From positions 1-38,125 of the forward strand of contig HF991308.1 of the NCBI GenBank assembly GCA_000431515.1: a stretch of 38,125 nucleotides of DNA. Direction: 5' to 3'. How positions within the stretch are numbered: the stretch's first letter is position 1; each line of letters starts with the position of its first letter. The notes under the pieces are model-generated. The model had not been told where the DNA came from, made no database searches, and saw only the letters and a list, made by a program, of their open reading frames with translations. Of this stretch, positions 15,639 to 23,466 are shown piece by piece. A program made the translations under genes and the position numbers. This DNA is from Clostridium sp. CAG:632. Its GTDB lineage: Bacteria > Bacillota > Clostridia > Lachnospirales > Lachnospiraceae.

Positions 15639-17111
15639 ATGCAGAAAGTGACAAAAGGGGTCATGAAAAAGAAGTTTGCAACTCTGGTTTTATCCATGCT
15701 GAAGATTGGCTGCATCGGATTTGGAGGAGGCAGTGCGCTGATTCCGGTTCTGCAGAAGGAGGCAGTGCAGGATAAAGGCCTGATTACAGAGGATGAACTG
15801 GACAGTGATATTGTGGCAGCCAGCATTACGCCGGGAGCTTTGCCGGTTGAGATAGCGGCCGGCATCGGAAAAACTACCTGTGGGACAGCCGGAATGTTTG
15901 CGGCAGCATCTGCAATGGCGTTGCCCGGAGCAATGCTGACAACGTTATTTCTGATGTTTGCCACGATGGTCGGAGAAAAACTGACAACGCAGATGTGCTA
16001 TGCATCCGTCGGAATTACCGCTTATATCATTGTGATATTGGGACAATATATACTGACAACCTTAAAGAAGGCGAAGAACAATCGGGGGGGAATGATTCTG
16101 GCGGCGATAGTGATCCTTCTGGTATGGATGTTTAATGGAGAAGATAATTTCTTCCGTTTGTGTGGCATTACGGACACACCGATTTTTGGAGTGTCTACGA
16201 TTGAGATTTTTATTGTGGCATTTTTTGTGATCATTTGCAATGGCGGGCGGTTTAAGTCCTGGTGGACAGTAATTGCCGGAGTGATCAGCCTGATATTCCT
16301 GTTTTCCACCGGCGATTCCCATCTGATCGGCTCATCGACGTTTACCAAAGGTCTGATACTCGGCATGCTGGTGCTGGGACTGGTGCGATTGGTGATGAAT
16401 TTCCGGAGTAAGGAATCGTTTCACATTGGTGAGTGGAAAGAGATAATCGTTGAAATTCTGTTATGGATTGGGTTCCTGGTGGTATTGTCACTCCCGGCAT
16501 GGATCATGATGCCGAAGTCGCTGGCCTTTACCGGACAGGGGCTTCTGTCGGCAATTATGTCATTCGGCGGAGGAGATGCATACCTGTCAGTTGCACAGGG
16601 ATTATTCGTGGATTCAGGTATGATAACCGCAGATGAGTTTTACGGCGGTGTTGTTACGATGGCCAACATTCTGCCGGGGTCCATTCTGTGTAAGGTACTG
16701 AGCGGAATCGGTTATCTTTGGGGTGTTGATCAGACCGGAACCGTATGGGGCGGAATCGTGGCGGCTCTGGCAGGCTTTGCCAGCGCAACCGGAATGTCCT
16801 GTGCAGTGTTTGGAATAGCGAAGATTCTATATGATAAATGGAGAAAGATGGAGATGATCCAGGCACTGAATCATCTGATCCGACCGATTGTGTCGGGATT
16901 GCTTATCAGTGTGGGTATATCCTTGTACGGAACCAATTGTGTGGTAGAGGATAATGCCGGCTGGGGATATGGCAGTATCGCATTTTTAATGATCGTGATT
17001 GTCTGCGGCGTCTGTGTGATGCAAAGAAAAAAGATACATATGGTCTGGCAGGTATTGATGTCCATCGGTGTTTCTCTGATGGCATGTAATCTGTTTAATG
17101 TGATTTATTAA
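15639..17111 (+). CDS. CHR family transporter (ChrA-like), putative sulfate transporter
   Basis: This 490-residue membrane protein is a two-domain CHR transporter. Each half carries the family signature: IGFGGGSALIPVLQ (about 26-39) and SFGGGDAYLSV (about 307-317), each followed by a TPG or LPG turn. About ten or more hydrophobic segments are visible. The family is named for chromate efflux, and chromate is an analog of sulfate; some members are linked to sulfate genes. Here it lies 1 base after cysNC and 21 before a sulfotransferase, so sulfate import is the simplest role (inference). Two starts are possible: 15639, coupled to the cysNC stop, and 15663, with a GGGG site rather close. The first is kept. 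Chromate export remains an alternative. Confidence 0.88.
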   Translation: MQKVTKGVMKKKFATLVLSMLKIGCIGFGGGSALIPVLQKEAVQDKGLITEDELDSDIVAASITPGALPVEIAAGIGKTTCGTAGMFAAASAMALPGAMLTTLFLMFATMVGEKLTTQMCYASVGITAYIIVILGQYILTTLKKAKNNRGGMILAAIVILLVWMFNGEDNFFRLCGITDTPIFGVSTIEIFIVAFFVIICNGGRFKSWWTVIAGVISLIFLFSTGDSHLIGSSTFTKGLILGMLVLGLVRLVMNFRSKESFHIGEWKEIIVEILLWIGFLVVLSLPAWIMMPKSLAFTGQGLLSAIMSFGGGDAYLSVAQGLFVDSGMITADEFYGGVVTMANILPGSILCKVLSGIGYLWGVDQTGTVWGGIVAALAGFASATGMSCAVFGIAKILYDKWRKMEMIQALNHLIRPIVSGLLISVGISLYGTNCVVEDNAGWGYGSIAFLMIVIVCGVCVMQRKKIHMVWQVLMSIGVSLMACNLFNVIY

Positions 17112-17132
17112 GATAAAAGGAGTGAATGAGAT

Positions 17133-18281
17133 ATGAAGAAAAGACCGGTAGATTTCGGACATATGTTATCCGGAATCCGTATGGATGTATGGCTGAAGCT
17201 GTTGAGGGAGAACAAAGTAGATAAGGAGTTCTATCCGCAGGCGGCGGTTATTACACTGGAAAGTGCTGTTTTAACACCGCTTGCTTATTTGGAATATTTG
17301 TTATTCTGGATTCCGGTTCATTTTACAAAAATAAAAAAAGACCCGATCTATGTAATCGGGTTCTGGAGAAGCGGAACGACCTATCTACAGAATCTGTTGA
17401 CCAGAGATCCGCAGTTCGGTTGGTTTGATCCGGTCAGCACGATTATGTTTGGCAACTGCATTCTGCTTCGGAAGCCGCTGACTGCTTTGGCAAAGAATGG
17501 ATTAAAGGGTGCAAGAGCTATGGATAATCTGGAGTTTGAACTGGATCTTCCGATGGAAGAGGCACATGGCTTCACCAACCTGACCGACCTGTCGGTCAGT
17601 CACATGATGGCATTTCCGGATCACGGAAAAGGTGCAAAGTATGTAGAAGCTATTTTTACGGATGCGTTATCCAGCAAGGACCGGAAACGGTTTTGGCATG
17701 TATATAATTATATGTTAAAGAAGCTGACCTATATCAAGGGTGGTAAGCAGCTGCTGTTAAAGAGTCCGGATAATACAGCCCGGATCGCATTCCTGAAGCG
17801 GGCATATCCGAAAGCAAAATTTATTAATATTTACCGGAATCCGTATACGGTTGTACGTTCTGCTCTGAATATGTTCCGGATCGAGATGGATAAATATGCA
17901 TTATCCGAGAGCGTGAGTGACCAGTATCTGCTGGATCGAGTATGTCTGATATTTGAGCGGGTATACAGACGGGCATTCCGGGATCTGGATAACCTGGCAC
18001 CATGTGATAAAATAGAAATCAAATATGAAGACTTTGTGGAAAACCAGGAGGAATATCTGGAGAAGATCTACAAGCAGCTGGGCATTAAGAATTATGACAA
18101 GGCATATCCGTATTTTAAGGAATATATGGATAGTATGAAGGATTATAAGACCAATCAGTATGATTATGCTCCGGAGCTGATCGAGAAAGTAAATGAGAGA
18201 CTTGGATTTTATTTTGAACGCTATGGCTATGAGATGATCCGGCCGGAGCGCACAGAGGCAGTTGCAAAGGAGCAGGCATAA
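17133..18281 (+). CDS. PAPS-dependent sulfotransferase (Sulfotransfer_3-like)
   Basis: This 382-residue protein has the two cofactor signatures of sulfotransferases: a 5'-phosphosulfate loop GFWRSGTTYLQNLL (76-89) and a 3'-phosphate motif YRNPYTVVRSALNMF (234-248) with the expected Arg and Ser. LLLKSPDNTARI (207-218) precedes the second motif as in the Sulfotransfer_3 family. These enzymes move sulfate from PAPS to hydroxyl groups of sugars, lipids or sterols. A hydrophobic stretch at about 41-62 may dock on the membrane; no signal peptide is seen, so it likely works in the cytoplasm. AAAGGAGTG precedes the ATG. Sitting after cysD, cysNC and the CHR transporter, it is the likely consumer of the PAPS. 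The acceptor cannot be told from sequence. Confidence 0.9.
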   Translation: MKKRPVDFGHMLSGIRMDVWLKLLRENKVDKEFYPQAAVITLESAVLTPLAYLEYLLFWIPVHFTKIKKDPIYVIGFWRSGTTYLQNLLTRDPQFGWFDPVSTIMFGNCILLRKPLTALAKNGLKGARAMDNLEFELDLPMEEAHGFTNLTDLSVSHMMAFPDHGKGAKYVEAIFTDALSSKDRKRFWHVYNYMLKKLTYIKGGKQLLLKSPDNTARIAFLKRAYPKAKFINIYRNPYTVVRSALNMFRIEMDKYALSESVSDQYLLDRVCLIFERVYRRAFRDLDNLAPCDKIEIKYEDFVENQEEYLEKIYKQLGIKNYDKAYPYFKEYMDSMKDYKTNQYDYAPELIEKVNERLGFYFERYGYEMIRPERTEAVAKEQA

Positions 18282-18312
18282 CAGCAGAATGGACAGGAAA
18301 GAAGGCATGCAT

Positions 18313-19371
18313 ATGAAGCTGACAGAGATTCTGGATCAGATGCATTTAGATGCAATGTTAATTACCAACCCATATAATATGCGGTATGTGAGTCATTTTC
18401 GAGGTGGAGAAGGGGTTCTTCTGATCTCGCGAAAAAGTCGGGTGCTGATCACAGATTCGCGTTATACGGAGGCGGCAAAGCAGGAGAGTGATTTTCAGGT
18501 AGAGGAATGTAACCATCTGAGAAAGACAACGGATATCTTAAATGACTGGATAGAACGGGAACAGCTTCTGACAGTCGGTTATGAGGATGCGTCAATGCTT
18601 TGCAGTACGTTTCGGGAATATCAGACAGGACTTCCGGCAATAAAAGAATGGATCCCTCTAGGAGTGGCAGTTACCCGACTGCGCCAGATTAAGACTCCGG
18701 AGGAAATCGGATATCTGCGGCAGGCAGAGGCTATCGGAGATGCAGCATTTACAAAGATTCTGGATATTATTAAGCCGGGAATGACGGAGCTTGAGATTCA
18801 GGCAGAGTTGGAATACCAGATGATGAAATGCGGAGCCTCCGGCACCTCCTTTGATACGATTGTTGCCTCCGGTATTCATTCCTCTATGCCACATGCGATT
18901 CCGTCTGAGAAAAAGGTGGAATGCGGAGATTTTATTACCATGGACTTCGGTTGTAAATACAAGGGATACTGTTCGGATATGACGCGGACGATTGTCTTGG
19001 GAAAGGCCAACGACAAGCAGAAGGAGATTTATCAGCTGGTCTGGAAGGCGAATCACACAGTCGAAAGTCTGTTGCATGCAGGTATGGTATGCAAGGAAGT
19101 GGACCGGATTGCCAGAGATGTTATTGCAGACGGAGGATATGGAGAATACTTTGGACATGGACTGGGACATAGTGTCGGACTGGAGATCCATGAAAGCCCT
19201 GCGTGTAATATGCGGGATACTACAGTGTTGATGCCGAATATGATAATGACGGTGGAACCGGGAATTTATCTGCCGGGATTCGGAGGCGTCCGGATCGAGG
19301 ATATGGTAGTGATCACGGAGAATGGACATGATAATCTGTCGCACTCACCGAAAAAACTGATAGAGCTGTAA
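18313..19371 (+). CDS. Xaa-Pro peptidase, M24B family
   Basis: This 352-residue peptidase removes residues next to proline and uses two metal ions. The N-terminal creatinase-like domain (about 1-125) holds LITNPYNMRYVSHFRG. The pita-bread catalytic domain shows all five metal ligands: two Asp in TMDFGCKYKGYCSDMTRT, His in GHGLGHSVGLEIHE, Glu in TVEPGIYLPG and Glu in GGVRIED. The start at 18313 is preferred because GAAGG (18301-18305) is 7 bases upstream; longer in-frame starts run back into the sulfotransferase gene. It follows the sulfotransferase by 31 bases and so is probably co-transcribed, but a functional tie to sulfation is not evident. Confidence 0.93.
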   Translation: MKLTEILDQMHLDAMLITNPYNMRYVSHFRGGEGVLLISRKSRVLITDSRYTEAAKQESDFQVEECNHLRKTTDILNDWIEREQLLTVGYEDASMLCSTFREYQTGLPAIKEWIPLGVAVTRLRQIKTPEEIGYLRQAEAIGDAAFTKILDIIKPGMTELEIQAELEYQMMKCGASGTSFDTIVASGIHSSMPHAIPSEKKVECGDFITMDFGCKYKGYCSDMTRTIVLGKANDKQKEIYQLVWKANHTVESLLHAGMVCKEVDRIARDVIADGGYGEYFGHGLGHSVGLEIHESPACNMRDTTVLMPNMIMTVEPGIYLPGFGGVRIEDMVVITENGHDNLSHSPKKLIEL

Positions 19372-19428
19372 TGACATGGAAGCAGGCGGATGTCTGAACA
19401 GGATAGTAATACAGGAGAGGTATAGATT

Positions 19429-20784
19429 ATGAATATTATTATTGCCGGTTGTGGCGGTGTAGGAAGTACCTTGGCAGAGCAGTTGACAGCGGAGGGACAT
19501 GAAGTCACGGTCTTGGATTATGATAGTAAAAATTTACAGACGGTTACATCACAGTATGATGTAATGGGCATACAGGGAAACAGTACCAGTTATCGGGCGC
19601 AGTTAGAGGCAGGTGTCGATAAAGCGGATCTGCTGATTGCGGTAACCAATCATGATGAAGTGAATATGCTGACCTGCCTGATCGCCAAGAAAGCAGGTAA
19701 CTGTCAGACGATTGCCAGAGTCCGGAGCCCTCAGTATTTCACAGAGATTGATTATATCCGGGATGAACTTGGATTATCGATGGCAGTGAATCCGGAATTT
19801 GCGGCAGCACAGGAAATATCACGATTGATGCAGATCCCGTCTGCATTGGAAGTGGATACCTTTGCAAAGGGACGAGTGAATCTTGTGAAAATCGAGATAC
19901 CGGCAGATTCTGTACTGGATCAGCTGATGCTGGCTGATTTTTCATCTAAGGTAGAAACAGATGCTCTGGTTTGTATTGTAGAACGGGATAAGGAAGTTTA
20001 TATTCCGGATGGAAGCTTCGTACTACAAGCGGGAGATAAGATTTATATCACCATGCAGATTTCTACATTGAATGGATTTTTGAATAAGATCGGTATCAAA
20101 GAGAAACCGATCAAAAAGGTATTACTTGCAGGCGGCGGAACGCTGGGATACTATTTAGGCAAGATCCTGACAGAAGCCAGAGTGCAGGTGAAGATTATTG
20201 AACAGAGTGAAAACCGCTGTGCAGAACTAAGTGAGATCCTGCCGAAGGCAATGATCATTAACGGAAATGCAACTGACCGTCAGCTTCTGGTGGAAGAGGA
20301 TATCGAGACTACTGATGCTGTGGTTGCAATCACGAATTATGATGAGGAGAATCTATTGCTGGCGCTATATGCGAACAAGGTCTCCAATGCGAAGGTGATC
20401 ACCAGGATTAATCGGTTGTCCTTTGAGGATGTTATCGGAGGACTTCCGATTGGCAGTACTGTGACACCGAAGGATATTACAGCAGAATATATTATACGTT
20501 ATGTACGTTCTATGCAGAATTCTTATGGCAGTAATGTAGAAACACTGTACAGAATGGTTGACAACAAGGTAGAAGCACTGGAATTTAACGTAGCAGAGGA
20601 TGCAAAGGTGACACGGGCAACCTTGGGAGAGCTGCGGACAAAGAAAAATACCCTGATCTGCTGTATTAATCGGAATAAAAAAATCATACGTCCGACCGGG
20701 CGCGATCGGATTATGCCGGGAGACAGTGTGATTGTAGTAACGACAAACCGGGGCTTAAATGGTATTGATGAAATATTGAATTAA
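19429..20784 (+). CDS. trkA: Trk potassium uptake regulatory subunit TrkA
   Basis: TrkA is the cytoplasmic nucleotide-binding gate subunit of Trk/Ktr potassium uptake. The 451-residue protein is a double RCK unit: an NAD-binding fold with IIAGCGGVGSTLAEQL (4-19), a first RCK_C domain near 130-220, a second Rossmann motif LLAGGGTLGYYLGKIL near 225-240, and a final RCK_C domain. Single-unit KtrA proteins are about 220 residues, so this is the full TrkA form. An AGGAGAGG site precedes the ATG. Its channel partner trkH begins 13 bases later. Confidence 0.96.
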   Translation: MNIIIAGCGGVGSTLAEQLTAEGHEVTVLDYDSKNLQTVTSQYDVMGIQGNSTSYRAQLEAGVDKADLLIAVTNHDEVNMLTCLIAKKAGNCQTIARVRSPQYFTEIDYIRDELGLSMAVNPEFAAAQEISRLMQIPSALEVDTFAKGRVNLVKIEIPADSVLDQLMLADFSSKVETDALVCIVERDKEVYIPDGSFVLQAGDKIYITMQISTLNGFLNKIGIKEKPIKKVLLAGGGTLGYYLGKILTEARVQVKIIEQSENRCAELSEILPKAMIINGNATDRQLLVEEDIETTDAVVAITNYDEENLLLALYANKVSNAKVITRINRLSFEDVIGGLPIGSTVTPKDITAEYIIRYVRSMQNSYGSNVETLYRMVDNKVEALEFNVAEDAKVTRATLGELRTKKNTLICCINRNKKIIRPTGRDRIMPGDSVIVVTTNRGLNGIDEILN

Positions 20785-20797
20785 GTGAGGGATTTCT

Positions 20798-22237
20798 ATG
20801 AATTATCAGATATTAATATATGTATTGGGCTGGGTGCTTAATTTTCAGGCGGTATTTCTGTTGCTTCCGAGTCTGGTAGCACTGATATATCAGGAAAAAT
20901 CCGGTTGGTGTTTTCTGCTGGCGGCAGTGGTGACCGGTATGATCGGAATTGCCTTGACCGTAAAGAAGCCGAAGAACACACAGCTGCATGCAAGGGAAGG
21001 GTTTGTACTGGTAGCATTGAGCTGGATCATCATCAGCCTGATCAGTGCGGCACCGCTTTGTATCAGCGGGGAAGTTCCGAACTATATAGATGCGGTATTT
21101 GAAATGGTTTCCGGTTATACGACAACCGGAGCGTCGATATTGACGGCGGTAGAAGATCTGCCGAACTGTATGAATTTCTGGCGTTGTTTCAGCAACTGGA
21201 TCGGTGGTATGGGTGTGATCGTGTTTATGGTTACGATACTTCCCATGGTAGGTGCAAATGCCAATATGTATCTGATGAAAGCTGAGAGTCCGGGACCGTC
21301 CTTTGGTAAGCTGGTTCCGAAGCTGAAAAAAACTGCCAGTCTGCTATACATTATGTATATAGGCATGACCTTAATGCAGATAATTCTTTTGCTGATCGGA
21401 AAACTGGATTTCTTTCATGCGGTCTGTGTGAGTCTTGCAACGGCAGGTACCGGCGGATTCGGAATCAAGAATGATGGCTTTAGCGGTTACACCAGTTATG
21501 TGCAGATCATCGTAACAATTTTTATGTTCTTGTTCGGTGTGAACTTTAAGTTCTATTTTCTGCTGCTCATACGGAAGTTTAAAGACGCGATTGCGATTGA
21601 AGAAGTACGCTGGTACACGATACTTTATGCAGTAGCAACAATTGTAATTGCAATCGATATTTTCCATCTGATAGGAACGGTAGGCGGAAGCTTAAAGCAT
21701 GCGGCATTCCAGGTAGCGACGGTTATGACAACGACCGGTTTCGCAACCGCTGATTTTAATCAGTGGCCGATCTTATCACAGACGATCCTGGTACTGCTGA
21801 TGTTTGTGGGCGCCTGCGCCGGAAGTACCGGTGGCGGTATGAAGGTGTCACGATTTATTATTTATATCAAATCTGCCCAGAAGGAGATTGCATGTCTCCT
21901 ACATCCGAGCAGTGTAAAGAAGATAAAAATGGATGGCAAAGTAGTGGATCATGAAACAATCCGTTCTGCCAATGTATATCTGATCATTTATATTCTGCTG
22001 CTGGCAGTATCCATTCTGCTGGTCAGTATTAATGGTTTCGATCTGGTAACGACTACTACTTCGGTTATTGCTTGCTTTAATAATATCGGACCCGGTCTCG
22101 GTGTGGTTGGCCCGATGGGAAATTTCAGCAGCTTATCATGGCTGTCCAAGCTGGTGCTCATTCTGGACATGTTGGCGGGAAGATTGGAAGTATTCCCGAT
22201 CGTAGTGCTGCTTTTCCGTGACACATGGAAGCGGTAG
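20798..22237 (+). CDS. trkH: Trk potassium transporter membrane subunit TrkH
   Basis: This 479-residue potassium translocating subunit has four M1-P-M2 repeats. The four pore-loop filters can be seen as TTTGAS (about 109), ATAGTGGFG (about 214), TTTGFAT (about 311) and NNIGPGLG (about 428), each with the conserved glycine that lines the filter. The C-terminus AGRLEVFPIVVLL is typical. A GTGAGGGA site precedes the ATG. It is paired with trkA, and a strong terminator follows, ending the long unit that starts at cysD. Confidence 0.96.
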   Translation: MNYQILIYVLGWVLNFQAVFLLLPSLVALIYQEKSGWCFLLAAVVTGMIGIALTVKKPKNTQLHAREGFVLVALSWIIISLISAAPLCISGEVPNYIDAVFEMVSGYTTTGASILTAVEDLPNCMNFWRCFSNWIGGMGVIVFMVTILPMVGANANMYLMKAESPGPSFGKLVPKLKKTASLLYIMYIGMTLMQIILLLIGKLDFFHAVCVSLATAGTGGFGIKNDGFSGYTSYVQIIVTIFMFLFGVNFKFYFLLLIRKFKDAIAIEEVRWYTILYAVATIVIAIDIFHLIGTVGGSLKHAAFQVATVMTTTGFATADFNQWPILSQTILVLLMFVGACAGSTGGGMKVSRFIIYIKSAQKEIACLLHPSSVKKIKMDGKVVDHETIRSANVYLIIYILLLAVSILLVSINGFDLVTTTTSVIACFNNIGPGLGVVGPMGNFSSLSWLSKLVLILDMLAGRLEVFPIVVLLFRDTWKR

Positions 22238-22271
22238 GCGGCTGATAATAGAAAATGATCTATAACAACAA

Positions 22272-22322
22272 AAAAGGCATATTCTGATGTGGATGAAATA
22301 TCTTTATCGGAATATGCCTTTT
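22272..22322 (+). terminator. Strong Rho-independent terminator after trkH
   Basis: AAAAGGCATATTC (22272-22284) and GAATATGCCTTTT (22310-22322) are exact inverted copies. GAT/ATC extends the stem inward. A and T runs on both sides would allow use from either strand. It closes the cysD-trkH unit. Confidence 0.9.
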
Positions 22323-22379
22323 CTGCTAGTTAAAAAGGTCTCTGTCCTGTGGAGTATTATAATCGGCAGGAGTGTGATA

Positions 22380-22442
22380 ATGAAAAGAGTCTGCCGCGAC
22401 ACAGACTGTAACTTGCTTTCAAATTATCAACTTTATTCATAA
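22380..22442 (+). CDS. Possible 20-residue small protein
   Basis: An ATG with an AGGAG site (22369-22373) 6 bases upstream opens a 20-codon frame ending in TAA. The product has two Cys and no hydrophobic core. A TATAAT at 22358-22363 lies just ahead but has no good -35 box and would start RNA almost at the ribosome site. It may be chance. Confidence 0.2.
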   Translation: MKRVCRDTDCNLLSNYQLYS

Positions 22443-22495
22443 TAGTAAGGAACGGAATATAAGTCAAGATGGCGAAAGGAAGTCAAGAAATATTA

Positions 22496-22525
22496 ATTTA
22501 TTTAAGCCAAAAACATTAAATAAAT
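22496..22525. repeat. 10-bp perfect inverted repeat
   Basis: ATTTATTTAA (22496-22505) and TTAAATAAAT (22516-22525) are exact inverted copies around a 10-base spacer. No T run follows. It could be a regulator binding site; Lrp-family proteins favour AT-rich sites. Confidence 0.45.
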
Positions 22526-22544
22526 AACCCAAAGGTGAAGTTTG

Positions 22545-22559
22545 CTTAATTAAATTAAG
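22545..22559. promoter_or_regulatory. 15-base AT-rich palindrome, candidate Lrp/AsnC operator
   Basis: CTTAATT-A-AATTAAG is a perfect palindrome 150 bases before the regulator start. Lrp/AsnC proteins often autoregulate from such 15-base AT-rich sites; this one is a candidate only. Confidence 0.4.
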
Positions 22560-22708
22560 AAAAAAAGAACGGACGCGTTGACCCGGAGGAGAAGGCGTGA
22601 TAGGATAAAGAAAGAGACAAAGGAAAGAGATACGGAGTGAACAGACGGAAAGCGGAGCACACAGATACGAGAATATCGAACGAGAGAGATGGAAGGAGTA
22701 AGGTTAAA

Positions 22709-23185
22709 ATGAAAAAGCATACCCTTGATCATATAGACTACAAGATTCTGAATCGTTTGCAGGAGAATGCGACTATTCCGGTAAAGGTGATTGCGGAAGA
22801 AGTGTTTCTATCATCACCGGCAGTAGCGGCACGGATTGAGCGATTGGAAAAACAAGGATATATTACAGGATATCATGCGGAAGTCAATCCGGTCATGCTT
22901 GGATATCACATTAAAGCATTTATCAGTTTGGAAATCGAGCCGGTCAGAAAAAAAGAGTTTTATCCGTATATAAAGCAATGTAGAAATGTGATTGAGTGTA
23001 ACTGTGTAACAGGAGATTATTCCATGCTTCTGGAAGTGCTGTTCCCGGATACGGTAGCACTGGACCAGTTTATAGGGGAATTACAGAGCTATGGGAGAAC
23101 CAGAACGGTCATTGTATTCTCCACTTCTGTCGAACACCGGGGAATCCTGGTGCCCGAGCAGGAAGAAGAATCGGAAGATCTGTAA
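22709..23185 (+). CDS. Lrp/AsnC family transcriptional regulator
   Basis: This 158-residue regulator has the family layout. An N-terminal winged helix-turn-helix (about 5-58) contains DYKILNRLQENAT, SSPAVAARIERLEKQGYI and TGYHAEVNP. A C-terminal RAM/ligand-binding domain follows (about 66-145) with VTGDYSMLLEVLFPD. The tail is acidic. Family members bind amino acids and control amino-acid genes. The start at 22709 follows GGAAGGAG by about 10 bases; a longer in-frame version from 22637 lacks a ribosome site. The stop codon directly abuts the stop of a gene on the other strand. The target genes are unknown. Confidence 0.92.
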   Translation: MKKHTLDHIDYKILNRLQENATIPVKVIAEEVFLSSPAVAARIERLEKQGYITGYHAEVNPVMLGYHIKAFISLEIEPVRKKEFYPYIKQCRNVIECNCVTGDYSMLLEVLFPDTVALDQFIGELQSYGRTRTVIVFSTSVEHRGILVPEQEEESEDL

Positions 23186-23371
23186 TTATTTCTTGTTGCG
23201 CTTTATAATGTTACCGACACAGACCAGAACAACACCGAGCAGAAAGAGAAAATAAAAGGGAACTCTTGCAGAAGGATTCTGGGCATTTGCAATCAGATTA
23301 ATAACAAGGGCAACAAATGAAAAGATTTCTACGGTGAAACCGAAAATTTGAAAAAAGTTAAAGTTCTTCAT
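23186..23371 (-). CDS. Small two-segment membrane protein, unknown function
   Basis: I do not recognise this 61-residue protein. It has two hydrophobic segments (about 9-28 and 36-53) separated by a short polar loop and ends in basic IIKRNKK, so it is a small integral membrane protein. The start at 23371 is supported by an AGAAAGGA site on the minus strand and by a promoter whose predicted RNA start (near 23395) lies downstream of the longer in-frame ATG at 23413. It is convergent with the Lrp-type gene, with the two stop codons touching. Confidence 0.6.
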   Translation of the reverse strand: MKNFNFFQIFGFTVEIFSFVALVINLIANAQNPSARVPFYFLFLLGVVLVCVGNIIKRNKK

Positions 23372-23401
23372 AAAAATTATCCTTTCTGTATTGATATTCA
23401 G

Positions 23402-23430
23402 AGAGTAACACACTGGAATTAAAATGTCAA
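23402..23430 (-). promoter_or_regulatory. Promoter of the small membrane protein gene
   Basis: On the minus strand, TTGACA (23430-23425) and TACTCT (23407-23402) are 17 bases apart, and TG one base before the -10 makes it an extended type. It abuts the end of the AraC gene terminator. Confidence 0.65.
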
Positions 23431-23449
23431 AACGACCGGAAAGCGGTCG
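23428..23449 (-). terminator. Rho-independent terminator of the AraC-type gene
   Basis: On the minus strand, CGACCG (23449-23444) pairs with CGGTCG (23438-23433) around a 5-base loop, and TTTT follows. The stem is short, so strength is moderate. Confidence 0.6.
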
Positions 23450-23466
23450 CTTTGCCGGAAACAGTG

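Larger units (their letters stand above)
22443..22708. other. Intergenic region before the Lrp-type regulator
   Basis: This stretch is AT-rich, then purine-rich. It holds two inverted repeats (listed separately) and then about 140 purine-rich bases without a clear promoter. An open frame runs into the regulator gene from 22637 but has no ribosome site and a basic, low-complexity N-terminus, so I do not count it as coding. Nothing else is recognised. Confidence 0.5.

Noticed and set aside
15639..17111. Reading the CHR transporter as a chromate resistance gene
   Set aside because: No other metal or chromate resistance genes are near, while sulfate activation genes flank it directly.
18658..19344. 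228-codon antisense frame in the M24 peptidase gene
   Set aside because: The sense frame has all five metal ligands of the peptidase, and the antisense frame has no ribosome site or recognisable motif.
22469..22519. 16-codon frame starting ATGGCGAAA
   Set aside because: No ribosome site and it overlaps the inverted repeat.
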